DNA of 45,688 nucleotides from Nitrospinota bacterium (GCA_029879645.1 JAOUPX010000011.1:1-45688); one strand, 5' to 3'; positions 35,766-44,754 are shown, counted from the first letter of the stretch. A program made the numbers and translations. The notes: generated by a model not told the origin, from the sequence alone.

Positions 35766-35848
35766 TGGGATTTTGCTGGCAACATGCTAACTGTTTAAAT
35801 AATTGTGGTTTAAGAAGTTTTCCGGTGAACCGGAGAAATGGGGAGGGG

Positions 35849-37738
35849 CTAAACATCTAACTCTTTGAAAAAAGGAGCTTTTTCCTGAATAAACTTAAAC
35901 CGGTGTTGAGGTTCCTTACCCATCAACCGGTCAAAGGTCTGGTCGGTTTTCTTATTATCGGCAATTGTAACCCGGATAAGGGTTCTTTTGCCTTTGTCCA
36001 TGGTGGTGGATTTAAGGTCGCTGGCTGGCATTTCACCCAATCCTTTGAAACGTCCCACCTCAAACTTTGCACCATTCAATGTTTTAATCACCCGCTCCTT
36101 TTCCTTATCGTCCACCGCATAAAAAAGCTTTTTGCCGGAATCAATCCGATACAGAGGCGGTTGGGCTATGAAGAGATGCCCCTTTTCGATAATTTGCGGC
36201 ATGTATCGGTAGAAAAAAGTAAGAAGAAGGGAACAGATATGGGCTCCGTCGACATCGGCGTCGGTCATAAGGATGATTTTACCGTATCGTAATTTTTCAT
36301 AATCGAATTTTGGCTCGATTCCTGCTCCCAAAGCGGAAATGATATTTTTAATTTCCGAATTGGCGTGGACCTTGTCCTGTGTGGCGGTTTCAACGTTTAG
36401 TATTTTGCCGCGAATCGGCAGAATAGCCTGGGTTTTCCGGTCACGCGCTTGTTTGCTGGAGCCACCGGCCGAGTCTCCCTCACAAATAAATAATTCGGAT
36501 TCTTCGCGGTCGGTCGAGGCGCAATCGGAAAGCTTTCCGGGAAGGTTCAGTCGATGCGAGATGTGGGTTTTGCGATGCACCGAATCTTTCGCCTGGCGGG
36601 AAGCGATGCGGGCCTGCGCGGCCAGGATTACTCGATTGGCGATCAGGTCGCCAACGGTCTGGTGATCGTGCAGGTAATGCTCAAGGGAATGTTTAACAAC
36701 CGACTCCACCTGGGAGGTGATGTCGGAATTGAGCCGGCCCTTGGTCTGGCCCTGAAATTCCACATCCCCTTGCAGGTACACGTTGATGATGGCCACCAGG
36801 CCTTCTCGGGCATCATCGCTGGTAATTCCGGGAACTCCCTTAGGTAAAAGTTTGCGACGGTCGATATAAGCCTTCAGGGCCTTGGTGATACCGTTGCGGA
36901 AACCGTTTTCATGGGTGCCGCCATCGATGGTCTTGATTGCGTTGGCGTAGGAATGGATGATGGTATCGGTATTTGAAGTCCAGACAAAAGCCGTTTCCAT
37001 TCGAAGCTTTTTGTCTTCTTTTTCGGTATAAAAAGGTTCTTCTACCAGAGCCGGTTTGCCGTTAATGATTTGGCGGATGAAATCCTTGATTCCCTCGGGA
37101 TATTGGAAGGTGTGAGTTTTCTTGTCCTCTTTAACGATGATCTTGAGGCCCTTATTGAGGAACGCTTTCGATTCCGCACGCTCCAGAATCCATTTCACGT
37201 TGAACTCGATTTTTGGGAAAATCTGCGGGTCCGGTATAAAAGAAACTTCGGTCCCGCGGTTCCGGCAGGCTTTGCCTTTTTTCAGCTTGCCCTGGGCTTT
37301 GCCCCGAGAAAACTCCTGGGTCCATTCAAAACCATCCCTACGGGAGGTAGCGGTCAATTGTTCCGATAAAGCACATACCACGGCCATCCCCACACCGTGT
37401 AATCCCCCCGACACCTTGTAACTGCCTTCCTGAAACTTTCCTCCCGAATGCAGGGTGGTGAAGAGAACTTCCATGGCGCTCTTTTTAGTATTCTGGAAGG
37501 TGTCGATCGGGACGCCACGGCCATTATCTTTGATCGTGATTCTGTGGTCCTTTGCGATCTCAATTTCAATCTGATCGCAGTGGCCGTTCAAGGCTTCATC
37601 GACGGAGTTGTCCAGGATTTCCCAGACAAGGTGATGCAGTCCCTGTAAAGAGGTCGAGCCGATATACATACCCGGCCGTTTGCGGACCGGTTCCAGTCCT
37701 TCCAGAACCTGAATGTCTTTTGCTTTATAACTGCTCAT
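35849..37738 (-). CDS. parE: DNA topoisomerase IV subunit B
   Basis: ATPase subunit of topoisomerase IV, which decatenates daughter chromosomes. It has 629 residues from ATG 37738. A GHKL ATPase region (EILDNSVDEALNG, GRGVPID, SGGLHGVG) is followed by a Toprim domain (CEGDSAGGSSKQARDR, TDADVDGAH) and the C-terminal RFKGLGEM. The length (about 630) and PPLYRIDSGKKLFYA favour ParE over the longer GyrB. The ATG has no clear Shine-Dalgarno site; an in-frame TTG at 37747 overlapping the parC stop would add three residues. GyrB cannot be wholly excluded without seeing the other pair in the genome. Confidence 0.88.
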   Translation of the reverse strand: MSSYKAKDIQVLEGLEPVRKRPGMYIGSTSLQGLHHLVWEILDNSVDEALNGHCDQIEIEIAKDHRITIKDNGRGVPIDTFQNTKKSAMEVLFTTLHSGGKFQEGSYKVSGGLHGVGMAVVCALSEQLTATSRRDGFEWTQEFSRGKAQGKLKKGKACRNRGTEVSFIPDPQIFPKIEFNVKWILERAESKAFLNKGLKIIVKEDKKTHTFQYPEGIKDFIRQIINGKPALVEEPFYTEKEDKKLRMETAFVWTSNTDTIIHSYANAIKTIDGGTHENGFRNGITKALKAYIDRRKLLPKGVPGITSDDAREGLVAIINVYLQGDVEFQGQTKGRLNSDITSQVESVVKHSLEHYLHDHQTVGDLIANRVILAAQARIASRQAKDSVHRKTHISHRLNLPGKLSDCASTDREESELFICEGDSAGGSSKQARDRKTQAILPIRGKILNVETATQDKVHANSEIKNIISALGAGIEPKFDYEKLRYGKIILMTDADVDGAHICSLLLTFFYRYMPQIIEKGHLFIAQPPLYRIDSGKKLFYAVDDKEKERVIKTLNGAKFEVGRFKGLGEMPASDLKSTTMDKGKRTLIRVTIADNKKTDQTFDRLMGKEPQHRFKFIQEKAPFFKELDV

Positions 37739-37743
37739 AGGAT

Positions 37744-40014
37744 TCAAATAAGGTTGATTATTTTTTTATCTTTCGCAACAAACACTCCCTGGCCGCCGCG
37801 ATTTTGAGGGGTTATTTTGGAGAGATTCAGCTCTTTGCTTTTTCCTTCCTCGAAAATCATCTGGATGGTTGCCTTGCGGTCCATGCAACGGGCGGCGGAC
37901 ACTTTACTTTTGGCGGGGTTCATCAACTTGACACCCAGTCCCGCGCCGCTCAATTGAGTGACTTGTTCAAGTTCTATCAGCAGGCCTTTGCCAGCCTCCG
38001 ATACCAGGAATACGTAACTCCCCGTTACCGGGCTGACCGCTACCATGCGTGCATCCTTTTTAATGGACATGACCCGTTTGCCGGCACGTGTGGTTTCCGT
38101 CAGGTTAGCCACCGGGAACCGGAAGCCATTGCCCGCATCGTTGACGAATAACAGTTCTTCGGAATTTTTAACGCTATCTTCGAAATCGAATGCGTGCTGT
38201 TCTCCTGTGTCCTCGGTTTTTGCGGCCTCAGTTTCGGTTCCAGGGAGTGACAATATTTTGATGACGCGCTCGCCATCACCGAATTTGAATAAACTCTGAA
38301 CCGGTTCTCCGAAGCCACCTCGCGTATAGGGCAGATTGAAAACTTTATGAATGTAAACCATCCCAGCTGAGGTGAAAATTGCCACCAGATCACGGGTATT
38401 GGTACGCACGATTCCCAAAAGACCGTCTTTTTCCTTATATTTCAGCGTCGCGGGATCGTTCAGGGTTTTTATTTTCCGTAACCAGCCATTTCGAGAAAGC
38501 ACCAGTACCACGTCTTCGTGTTCGATAAAATCTTCGGCATTGTATTCCACCGTTTCAATGGTTTTGATTTTTGTGCGCCGTTTGTCACCGAATTTATCAT
38601 CGATTTCCTTGAGTTCGGTTTTGACGACACCCCAGATTTTTTTTTGGGACGCCAGAATGCTTTTTATTTCATTTTGTTCTTTGAGTTTTTCATTTTGCTC
38701 AAGCTTGATCTTGTCGATTTCCATGGATACCAGACGGTATAACGGAATCTCAAGGACAGCGGTAACCTGCTCGTCATCCAGTCTGAACTCTTGCTTGAGT
38801 TTGGTCGACGCTTCCTGCCTGGATTTGGAAGAGCGAATCAGCTTAAGGGCCTGGTCAAGGTTTTGGAAAATGATGACAAACCCCGCCAGAATGTGAAGGC
38901 GTTTTTCGAGAACTGCCAGGTCGAATTTCAAACGCCGAACGATGACGTCTTTTCGGAAATCAAGGAAATGGGTGCAGATTTCCTTGAGAGAGAGACGGGC
39001 CGGCTCGCCGGTCGGTTTGAGGCAATTGAAGTTCAATTGGAAATTGGATTCCAGTTCCGTGTGCTTGAACAGATAGGTCATGATCATTTCCGGATCCGTT
39101 CCGGTCTTGATTTCCAGAACCACGCGTACCTTCTCGTCGCTCTCATCACGGATATCCGTTAAGGCCAGGAGCTTTTTGCTCATGATGATTTCGGCTATTT
39201 TTTCAATTAGCCGGGACTTGTTCACACCATAGGGAATGGCCGTCAGAATTATTTGTTTTTTGCCTCGGGAGAGATCTTCGGATTCCCATTCCCCGCGCAT
39301 TTTCACCGCACCCATTCCCTGATCGTATGCTTGACGCAGTTCTGTTTTGGAATTCAGTATGATGCCGCCTGTTGCAAAGTCCGGCCCCTTGATGGACTTC
39401 ATGATCTGGGCGGTGGTTTGATTTGGATCGTCCACAAGGGAAATCAACGCGCTGATCACTTCCGTCAGGTTGTGGCTGGGAAACGAACATGCCATGCCCA
39501 CTGCGATACCCGATGAACCGTTGATCAGCAGATTGGGAATTCGGGATGGGAGGATTTCCGGTTCTTTAAGGGTATTGTCATAATTCATTCGGAAATCGAC
39601 TGTGTCTTTTTTGATGTCGTTCAGAATGTAGGAGGTGATCGGCGTCAACCGCCCCTCGGTGTAACGATAGGCAGCGGGCGGGTCGCCGTCCAGGGAGCCG
39701 AAATTTCCTTTGCCGTCTACCAGGGGATAGCGCATCGAAAAGTCCTGCGCCATTCGTACCATGGACTCGTAAGTGGAAGCGTCGCCGTGGGGATGGTATT
39801 TACCCAGCACCTCACCGATGATTTTAGCCGACTTGACCGGCTTGGCGTCGGAGGTGACTCCCATGCTGTTGATGGCATAGAGTATGCGGCGGTGAATGGG
39901 CTTCAATCCGTCCCGTACATCCGGAAGGGAGCGTGAAACGATAGTGGAAAGCGCGTATGTCAGGAAACGGTTTTCCAGCTCGTGATTTATGTCTGATTCT
40001 TTTTCTTTAGCCAT
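37744..40014 (-). CDS. parC: DNA topoisomerase IV subunit A
   Basis: DNA-cleaving subunit, 756 residues, close to the length of E. coli ParC (752). The catalytic tyrosine is Y118 in [10 protein letters not shown]. The quinolone-determining region reads [17 protein letters not shown], with Ala (A79) where E. coli ParC has Ser80 and Glu (E83) where it has Glu84. The C-terminal pinwheel domain (about 490-756) has a degenerate GQG box only at the very end, as expected for ParC rather than GyrA. It is the first gene of a parC-parE pair whose junction overlaps or nearly overlaps. No strong promoter was recognised upstream. Confidence 0.88.
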   Translation of the reverse strand: MAKEKESDINHELENRFLTYALSTIVSRSLPDVRDGLKPIHRRILYAINSMGVTSDAKPVKSAKIIGEVLGKYHPHGDASTYESMVRMAQDFSMRYPLVDGKGNFGSLDGDPPAAYRYTEGRLTPITSYILNDIKKDTVDFRMNYDNTLKEPEILPSRIPNLLINGSSGIAVGMACSFPSHNLTEVISALISLVDDPNQTTAQIMKSIKGPDFATGGIILNSKTELRQAYDQGMGAVKMRGEWESEDLSRGKKQIILTAIPYGVNKSRLIEKIAEIIMSKKLLALTDIRDESDEKVRVVLEIKTGTDPEMIMTYLFKHTELESNFQLNFNCLKPTGEPARLSLKEICTHFLDFRKDVIVRRLKFDLAVLEKRLHILAGFVIIFQNLDQALKLIRSSKSRQEASTKLKQEFRLDDEQVTAVLEIPLYRLVSMEIDKIKLEQNEKLKEQNEIKSILASQKKIWGVVKTELKEIDDKFGDKRRTKIKTIETVEYNAEDFIEHEDVVLVLSRNGWLRKIKTLNDPATLKYKEKDGLLGIVRTNTRDLVAIFTSAGMVYIHKVFNLPYTRGGFGEPVQSLFKFGDGERVIKILSLPGTETEAAKTEDTGEQHAFDFEDSVKNSEELLFVNDAGNGFRFPVANLTETTRAGKRVMSIKKDARMVAVSPVTGSYVFLVSEAGKGLLIELEQVTQLSGAGLGVKLMNPAKSKVSAARCMDRKATIQMIFEEGKSKELNLSKITPQNRGGQGVFVAKDKKIINLI

Positions 40015-40536
40015 GAATCAATTGAGTGCCTGAATGAATTTCCAATGAAATGATTTCAGTGGGTATCGGTGACAGAATTGAGGTGCCTGAAAAAAGCGGA
40101 TTGAACACAGTGAATGATTGCGCCAAAGCCATTTTCAGGTTAAACCCTAAATGCTTCAAAGATAAGAATTTAATTGCTCGAGCCTGATTTGTAAAGTTAA
40201 AAATACAAGATATGGGGGTATATTTTTAGAATTTATACTACATATGGTCGTCTTTTTGATGAAAAAAACGGGTGCGGCAAAGTGAAATCTGGCATTTCGG
40301 AGGCTTTGTTGCCGGTACATAGAGACCACTTAACGGAATTATAAAAATCTTTTTTAGTGATAAATCATCCTAAATTCAGTTTGAGCGGAAATAGAATTTT
40401 GATATCCCGTCAAATCATCTTAAAATCTCAACCAGATTTCAACCATCCCCTGTCGCCATCCGAAATGGATTTTCCAAGGCTTAGCGTACAGTTCGCCACC
40501 GCGATTGTTCGGGATACCTCTTATTAGGAGAAATAG
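40015..40536. other. 520-bp divergent intergenic region between parC and mrp
   Basis: AT-rich and gene-free. It must hold the promoters of parC (leftward) and mrp (rightward), but I see no clean -35/-10 pair for either. TTGAGC at 40381 lacks a -10 at the right distance. The mrp start is marked by TTAGGAGAAATAG. An opposite-strand open frame (40420-40803) is only a shadow of mrp. Confidence 0.5.
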
Positions 40537-41634
40537 ATGTCTGATCAGGAACTGCAGGTAAAGGTCATGGCCGCGTTGAAAACCGTGATGGATCCGGACC
40601 TTCATAAAAATATTGTCGATCTCGGGTTTGTCAAAAACCTGAATATAGATAACGGGAAGGTGAGGTTTGATGTGGAATTGACCACTCCCGCCTGCCCGGT
40701 GAAAGAACAGCTTAAAAATGAATGTAGCCAAAAGGTGGGGGCCATTGATGGCGTGTCGGAGGTGGACGTCAACATGACTGCCGCAGTCCGCGCTTCGGAG
40801 CATTCACAACCTATTCTGACCGGTGTGAAGAATATCATTGCGGTCGCCAGTGGCAAGGGCGGAGTCGGCAAGTCCACCGTCAGCACCAATCTCGCCATTG
40901 CCTTGAGCCAGACCGGCGCAAAGGTGGGATTGATGGATGGCGACATTTATGGACCCAGTATCCCGAAGATGATGGGAATCCCCATTTCCCCGCCCAAAGG
41001 CGCCGGAAATAATAAATTCCATCCTCACGAAAAACACGGGCTCAAAGTCGTATCTGCCGCCTTTTTGACTGAAGAGGGTCAACCGCTTATGTTGCGTGGA
41101 CCCATGCTGGGAGGCATCATCCAGCAATTCCTGCAAAATGTGGAATGGGGCGAACTCGATTATCTGGTGATCGACCTGCCGCCGGGAACCGGCGACGTGC
41201 AATTGACTCTCACCCAGCGCGCTCCGTTATCGGGCGGAGTGATCGTGACGACTCCCCAGCAAATCAGCCTGATCGATGCTGAAAAAGGTGTCAAAATGTT
41301 CCAGCAGGTGAAGGTGCCGGTGCTTGGCGTGGTCGAAAATATGAGCTACTTCGTTTGTGACGGGTGCGATAAAAAACACTATATTTTTGCCTCCGGGGCT
41401 GGCAAGCAGTTGGCCGACCAGTTCAAGGTTCCGGTTCTGGGAGAAATCCCTCTCTTGCCGGATGTGGTCACTGCCGGTGACTCGGGATTGCCGATCACCC
41501 TCAGCCAACCCGATTCCCTGGCCAGTCAGGCGTATCGGCATCTGGCGGGACAGGTGGCGGCGCAGATCAGTATCAATCAGACGAAAGCATCCAAAAAAGT
41601 GGGAGCTGGATTTGAGTTAGCGTGGAAAAGTTAA
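40537..41634 (+). CDS. mrp: Mrp/NBP35/ApbC-family Fe-S cluster carrier with N-terminal MIP18 domain
   Basis: A 365-residue P-loop protein that carries Fe-S clusters to target enzymes. The N-terminal MIP18/DUF59 domain (about 5-85, with the TTPACPV motif, C53) precedes the ATPase. It has the deviant Walker A SGKGGVGKST (105-114), DGDIYGPSIP, and DLPPGTGD. A CxxC pair (C274, C277 in VCDGCDKKH) would bridge a cluster at the dimer interface. It has a strong AGGAG site. It is followed 34 bases later by a DUF971 gene: together they carry the domains of plastid HCF101. Confidence 0.93.
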   Translation: MSDQELQVKVMAALKTVMDPDLHKNIVDLGFVKNLNIDNGKVRFDVELTTPACPVKEQLKNECSQKVGAIDGVSEVDVNMTAAVRASEHSQPILTGVKNIIAVASGKGGVGKSTVSTNLAIALSQTGAKVGLMDGDIYGPSIPKMMGIPISPPKGAGNNKFHPHEKHGLKVVSAAFLTEEGQPLMLRGPMLGGIIQQFLQNVEWGELDYLVIDLPPGTGDVQLTLTQRAPLSGGVIVTTPQQISLIDAEKGVKMFQQVKVPVLGVVENMSYFVCDGCDKKHYIFASGAGKQLADQFKVPVLGEIPLLPDVVTAGDSGLPITLSQPDSLASQAYRHLAGQVAAQISINQTKASKKVGAGFELAWKS

Positions 41635-41668
41635 GGTATTACTTTAATCTATAACTTTGGGAAAACAC

Positions 41669-42019
41669 ATGTCAGAAGAAACCAACGAGGAGCCCAATGG
41701 CCCCTCGCCGAGCGATATCAAACAAATCGACGAAGCCACTTTGGGAATCACCTGGACCGATGGGCATGAATCGATTTATCATGTCAAGTTTCTGCGGGAG
41801 AAATGCCCCTGCGCCAACTGTATTGACGAATGGACCGGCGAGAAGAAAATCAAGCCGGGAATGATCCAGGATACCATCCGTCCCCTCAAGCTTAAAACGG
41901 TAGGGCTTTATGCGGTCCAGTTCGACTGGAACGACGGCCACAGCACGGGACTGTACCCTTATTCCCTGCTTAGGAGTTTGTGTCAGTGCCAGGATTGTAA
42001 AGCCAAATCCGCCGCATAA
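41669..42019 (+). CDS. DUF971 (GBBH-like N-terminal domain) protein
   Basis: A 116-residue single-domain DUF971 protein. It has ITWTDGHESIYHVKFLR, then CPCANC (C46, C48, C51), and near the end DWNDGHSTGLYPYSLLR with CQCQDC (C105, C107, C110). The two CxCxxC clusters would be suited to binding a metal or Fe-S cluster, which is inference. I start at ATG 41669, with GGGA upstream; a TTG at 41657 is less likely. DUF971 is fused to Mrp in plant HCF101 and to oxygenases such as gamma-butyrobetaine hydroxylase. The gene here directly follows mrp and ends at a shared terminator. Confidence 0.88.
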   Translation: MSEETNEEPNGPSPSDIKQIDEATLGITWTDGHESIYHVKFLREKCPCANCIDEWTGEKKIKPGMIQDTIRPLKLKTVGLYAVQFDWNDGHSTGLYPYSLLRSLCQCQDCKAKSAA

Positions 42020-42041
42020 ACATAGTGAGCCATACCCAATA

Positions 42042-42069
42042 AAAAACCCAGCCCTCGGGCTGGGTTTTT
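42042..42069. terminator. Bidirectional rho-independent terminator
   Basis: A GC-rich stem CCCAGCC/GGCTGGG is flanked by an A-run (42041-42046) and a T-run (42065-42069). It serves both the mrp-DUF971 unit (+) and the convergent Mrp2-PCP_red unit (-). Confidence 0.88.
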
Positions 42070-42100
42070 GTGTTTTCCCTTTAGTCGGAGAGGGTGGGTA

Positions 42101-42538
42101 TTACATCCCCACCTTGTCGCGTACCTCGTCCATCAACGCCCCATCAATCACCTTGATGCCTCTTTCCTTGGCGAAGCTGAGAACCGTCTTTTTAGCCATG
42201 CCTCTAACGAAGAAGGGCACTTTCTGAATCCGGTCCTTCGCTTCCTGAGTCCACTCGAAATCCCCTTCGGCAGGTGCGGCTTTCTTGAGCTCTTCCTTGC
42301 CCTGGGCCAGCGTGGATCCCATCATGGCAAATGGCGTATTGGCCATCTCGGACGGTCCGCCGGCTTCCACGCCCAGTTTGTTGACGAACTCGGTTTCAAA
42401 TTTATTGGTCAGCATGGCGATGGAATGCCCGCATTTGTTGCATTTGAACTTCAGAGCGATGCTCTCTTTCTCCTTCGGCATGATGCCGTCTGCCTGCGTT
42501 ACCATTTGCTCGTCGCAGGGTATGCAAAGGAATTTCAT
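42101..42538 (-). CDS. Zinc-ribbon protein with C-terminal PCP_red domain
   Basis: A 145-residue protein. The N-terminal half has two CxxC pairs (C5, C8 in CIPC and C33, C36 in CNKC), a probable zinc ribbon or metal site. Residues about 95-143 (EWTQEAKDRIQKVPFFVRGM and following) match the PCP_red domain, otherwise known as the C-terminal domain of light-independent protochlorophyllide reductase subunit BchB/ChlB. No chlorophyll gene is present in the window, so the domain is used here in another role. It lies nine bases after the Mrp-like gene with its own AAGGAG, indicating an operon. A client or partner of the Fe-S carrier is a reasonable guess. Confidence 0.82.
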   Translation of the reverse strand: MKFLCIPCDEQMVTQADGIMPKEKESIALKFKCNKCGHSIAMLTNKFETEFVNKLGVEAGGPSEMANTPFAMMGSTLAQGKEELKKAAPAEGDFEWTQEAKDRIQKVPFFVRGMAKKTVLSFAKERGIKVIDGALMDEVRDKVGM

Positions 42539-42547
42539 TGTGTCTCC

Positions 42548-43441
42548 TTAGTTGGATTTATTTTGGATGAATTTCAGTATGTTGTCGACCACCTGCCTGA
42601 TAGCCTGTCCGGTGACCGAGTCGGAATGTTCTTCAAAGAACAGCTTGCCCGATCCGGATTGACGGGACACCCGCGTATCAAACGGGATGCTTCCCAGCAG
42701 GGGAATCTTTTTGTCTTTGGACAGTTTTTCCACGTCCTCGCCTTCAAACAGTTTGCCTTCTTCATTGCAGTGAGGGCAAACGTAGGTCGCCATGTTTTCC
42801 ACCAGTCCGATGATGGACACGCCCAGTTGACTGCTCTTGGTGATGGATTTTGAAACGATGTGCTGGGAAATTTGAGACGGAATGGTGATCTCCACCACAC
42901 CGGCCAGTTCCGGGATCAGGTCGCGCACGTTGTCGATGCGGTCACTTCCGGGCGGCATATCGATCAAAAGGTAATCCAGCTCACCCCAGATGGTATCGGT
43001 CAGCAGTTCCCGCAGGGCCTGTGATTCCATCATGCTGATCCAGACCGCCGTGGCGTCCTTGCCCTCATTCCACATCACAGGGGAGTCGGGGTTGGGCAGA
43101 AGCATGTCCATGGACATGACCTTGATCCCCAGAGCGCCTATTGCCGGCTGAACCCCTTCAGGACTGATTTGCAGTTTTTCGGAGTGGGGTACATTGAGCA
43201 GTTTCCCAATGCTGGGACCGTTCAAGTCGGCATCCAGGATGCCCACTTTATGTCCCAGCGAGGCCAGGCAGGCCGCCATATTGGCAGTGACGGAACTTTT
43301 GCCGACGCCGCCCTTGCCGCTCATCACGGAAATCTTATATTTGATGGGATCGAGCCGTTTTCGCAGTTTTTCCCGCTGGGAAACAACCTGTTCTATGACG
43401 TTAGACCCGCCGTCGCCGGCCAGATCATCATAGGTTTTCAT
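42548..43441 (-). CDS. Second Mrp-like P-loop ATPase, without MIP18 domain
   Basis: A 297-residue Mrp/NBP35-family ATPase. It has a short N-terminal tail (1-35), Walker A SGKGGVGKSS (41-50), DADLNGPSIGK, LLIDMPPGSD and the bridging CPHC (C222, C225). It lacks the MIP18 domain seen in the mrp gene at 40537. The ATG is preceded by TAAGGAG. It is co-transcribed with the PCP_red gene. The CxxC pair supports an Fe-S role rather than MinD/ParA partitioning; the client could be the PCP_red protein, which is inference. Confidence 0.88.
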   Translation of the reverse strand: MKTYDDLAGDGGSNVIEQVVSQREKLRKRLDPIKYKISVMSGKGGVGKSSVTANMAACLASLGHKVGILDADLNGPSIGKLLNVPHSEKLQISPEGVQPAIGALGIKVMSMDMLLPNPDSPVMWNEGKDATAVWISMMESQALRELLTDTIWGELDYLLIDMPPGSDRIDNVRDLIPELAGVVEITIPSQISQHIVSKSITKSSQLGVSIIGLVENMATYVCPHCNEEGKLFEGEDVEKLSKDKKIPLLGSIPFDTRVSRQSGSGKLFFEEHSDSVTGQAIRQVVDNILKFIQNKSN

Positions 43442-43784
43442 AGGTCAACTCCTTATTTTTTCAAGAGATACAGGATCTCCAAGTTTCTGGGTTTGCGGTA
43501 TTGTATCACAAGACCGGGCCACTGGATAAAAAGGTTACTTTGAATCAAAAAATGTTGCGAATTGGGGGCGGGGGGATATATTGGAGGTGGAAGGTATGTT
43601 CAACCTGTAAGGAGAATAGAGGGAGCATGAATCCACCTGACAGTTCAGTTTTGAAAATCAAAATTAAAATCCGATTATAAAACCGGATAAACCCCTTGAG
43701 TTTTTAAAGGGAGTCGAATAAAAAGAATAGCGCGCTGGTGCAATGCCGGCGCGCTTTTTATGTTATCGGCTGAGGTTCCTGAAT
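43442..43784. other. 343-bp region between the Mrp-like gene and truA, with small frames and a leader terminator
   Basis: It holds a strong site (GGAGG, 43580s) before a four-codon frame MFNL. The stop of that frame overlaps AAGGAG before a 17-codon frame (ATG 43627 to TAA 43680, beginning MNPPDSSV). A possible promoter (TTGAGT 43696, 17 bp, TAAAAA 43719) is followed by the terminator at 43729. The two small frames may be chance; nothing shows they are translated. Confidence 0.35.
43729..43759 (+). terminator. Rho-independent terminator just upstream of truA
   Basis: Ten-base-pair stem AGCGCGCTGG/CCGGCGCGCT (one G-T pair), seven-base loop, then a T-run 43755-43759. It ends 25 nt before the truA ATG. 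Confidence 0.75.
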
Positions 43785-44555
43785 ATGAGAAAAATCAAGC
43801 TGTTGCTGGAGTACGAGGGGACCCGCTACCACGGCTGGCAGTATCAGCCGAGGGAACTCAGTATTCAGGAAGTCATTGAGGCCAAGCTCGAGAAAATCAC
43901 CAAGAAAAAGACCCGGTTGATCGGCTCGGGCCGGACCGATTCCGGGGTGCATGCGGAAGGGCAGGTGGCCCACTTTATGACCGCATCTACGATGAAGCCC
44001 AGAGAGTTTCTGAAAGCCCTGAACAGCCTGCTTCCGCACGACATCGTGGTGAAAAAGGTCGAGGAGGCCAAACCCGATTTCCATGCGCAGAAATCGGCCA
44101 CCCGCAAGACCTATCGCTATACCATCCTGAACCGGGATTACCCGTCGGCCCTGCACTGCCGGATGGTGCATTACATGATGACTCCGCTCAACGTCGGGGC
44201 CATGCGCAAGGCCGCCCGCTACCTGGTGGGCAAAAAGGATTTCAAATCCTTCCAAGGCTCCGGTTGTACCGCCAGAACCACCGTGCGCCAGATTTTCAGG
44301 TTAACCATTGCCAAGAAGGACGATTTTATCACCATCACCGTGGACGGCAGCGGATTCCTGAAGTTCATGGTCCGCAACATCGTCGGCACCCTGATCGAGA
44401 TCGGCTGGGGCAAATGGCCGCCGGAGCAGATGCAGACGATTTTGAAATCGAAGAACCGGCGGATCGCGGGTCCCACGGCTCCCTCAAGAGGACTCCGGCT
44501 GGTCAAGGTGGTCTATGGCAAAAAAAGCCCTCGAAAAAAGGCTAAAAGTCCATAA
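43785..44555 (+). CDS. truA: tRNA pseudouridine(38-40) synthase
   Basis: Makes pseudouridine at positions 38-40 of tRNA anticodon stems. It has 256 residues from ATG 43785, starting MRKIKLLLEYEGTRYHGWQY, the classic TruA beginning; GAGG lies nine bases upstream. A longer frame starting at 43743 lies inside the terminator hairpin and is rejected. The catalytic aspartate is D52 in GSGRTDSGVHAEGQVAHF. DFKSFQGSG and DGSGFLKFMVRNIVGT are family motifs. A basic tail (KKSPRKKAKSP) ends the protein. No neighbour in the same pathway is present. Confidence 0.95.
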   Translation: MRKIKLLLEYEGTRYHGWQYQPRELSIQEVIEAKLEKITKKKTRLIGSGRTDSGVHAEGQVAHFMTASTMKPREFLKALNSLLPHDIVVKKVEEAKPDFHAQKSATRKTYRYTILNRDYPSALHCRMVHYMMTPLNVGAMRKAARYLVGKKDFKSFQGSGCTARTTVRQIFRLTIAKKDDFITITVDGSGFLKFMVRNIVGTLIEIGWGKWPPEQMQTILKSKNRRIAGPTAPSRGLRLVKVVYGKKSPRKKAKSP

Positions 44556-44598
44556 AGACCTAGACCTTTGCATAATTAATAGTGAGATTAGGATTTTT

Positions 44599-44754
44599 CC
44601 CCTCCTTGCGAAGGAGGGGATACAGGGGAGGTTGTGGTGCCCTTTACCTTGCATTGTAGTCGCCCTATTTATGGGGCTCCTTTCAAAACCGCCCGATGAA
44701 TCGGGCAACTACAAACCCGCACCCCACCTGTATCCTCCCCTCAGCAAGGGGAGG
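44599..44754. repeat. 156-bp composite palindromic element with inverted termini
   Basis: Each end is a perfect hairpin: CCCCTCCTT/AAGGAGGGG (44599-44619) and CCTCCCCT/AGGGGAGG (44734-44754). Inside the ends, GGATACAGG (from 44616) and its inverse CCTGTATCC (to 44735) extend the terminal similarity to about 40 bases. The centre holds GTAGTCGCCC (44656) inverted against GGGCAACTAC (44703-44712), and the hairpin GCCCGAT/ATCGGGC (44691-44706). The nested symmetry is like a miniature mobile element; no flanking target duplication was seen. Confidence 0.65.

Noticed and set aside
35821-35834. TCCGGT/ACCGGA palindrome after parE as a terminator
   Set aside because: No T-run follows in either direction and the loop is only two bases, so it cannot be called a rho-independent terminator.
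40420-40803. Minus-strand frame of 127 codons at the start of mrp
   Set aside because: It overlaps the well-supported MIP18 domain of mrp and its Shine-Dalgarno region; no similarity seen.
42068-42853. Plus-strand frame of 261 codons opposite the PCP_red and Mrp-like genes
   Set aside because: Antisense to two genes with clear motifs and ribosome sites; it starts inside the terminator region.
43743-43784. Longer N-terminus for TruA starting at ATG 43743
   Set aside because: The extra codons lie in the loop and 3' arm of a terminator hairpin and have no similarity to TruA; the ATG at 43785 gives the standard start with a Shine-Dalgarno site.
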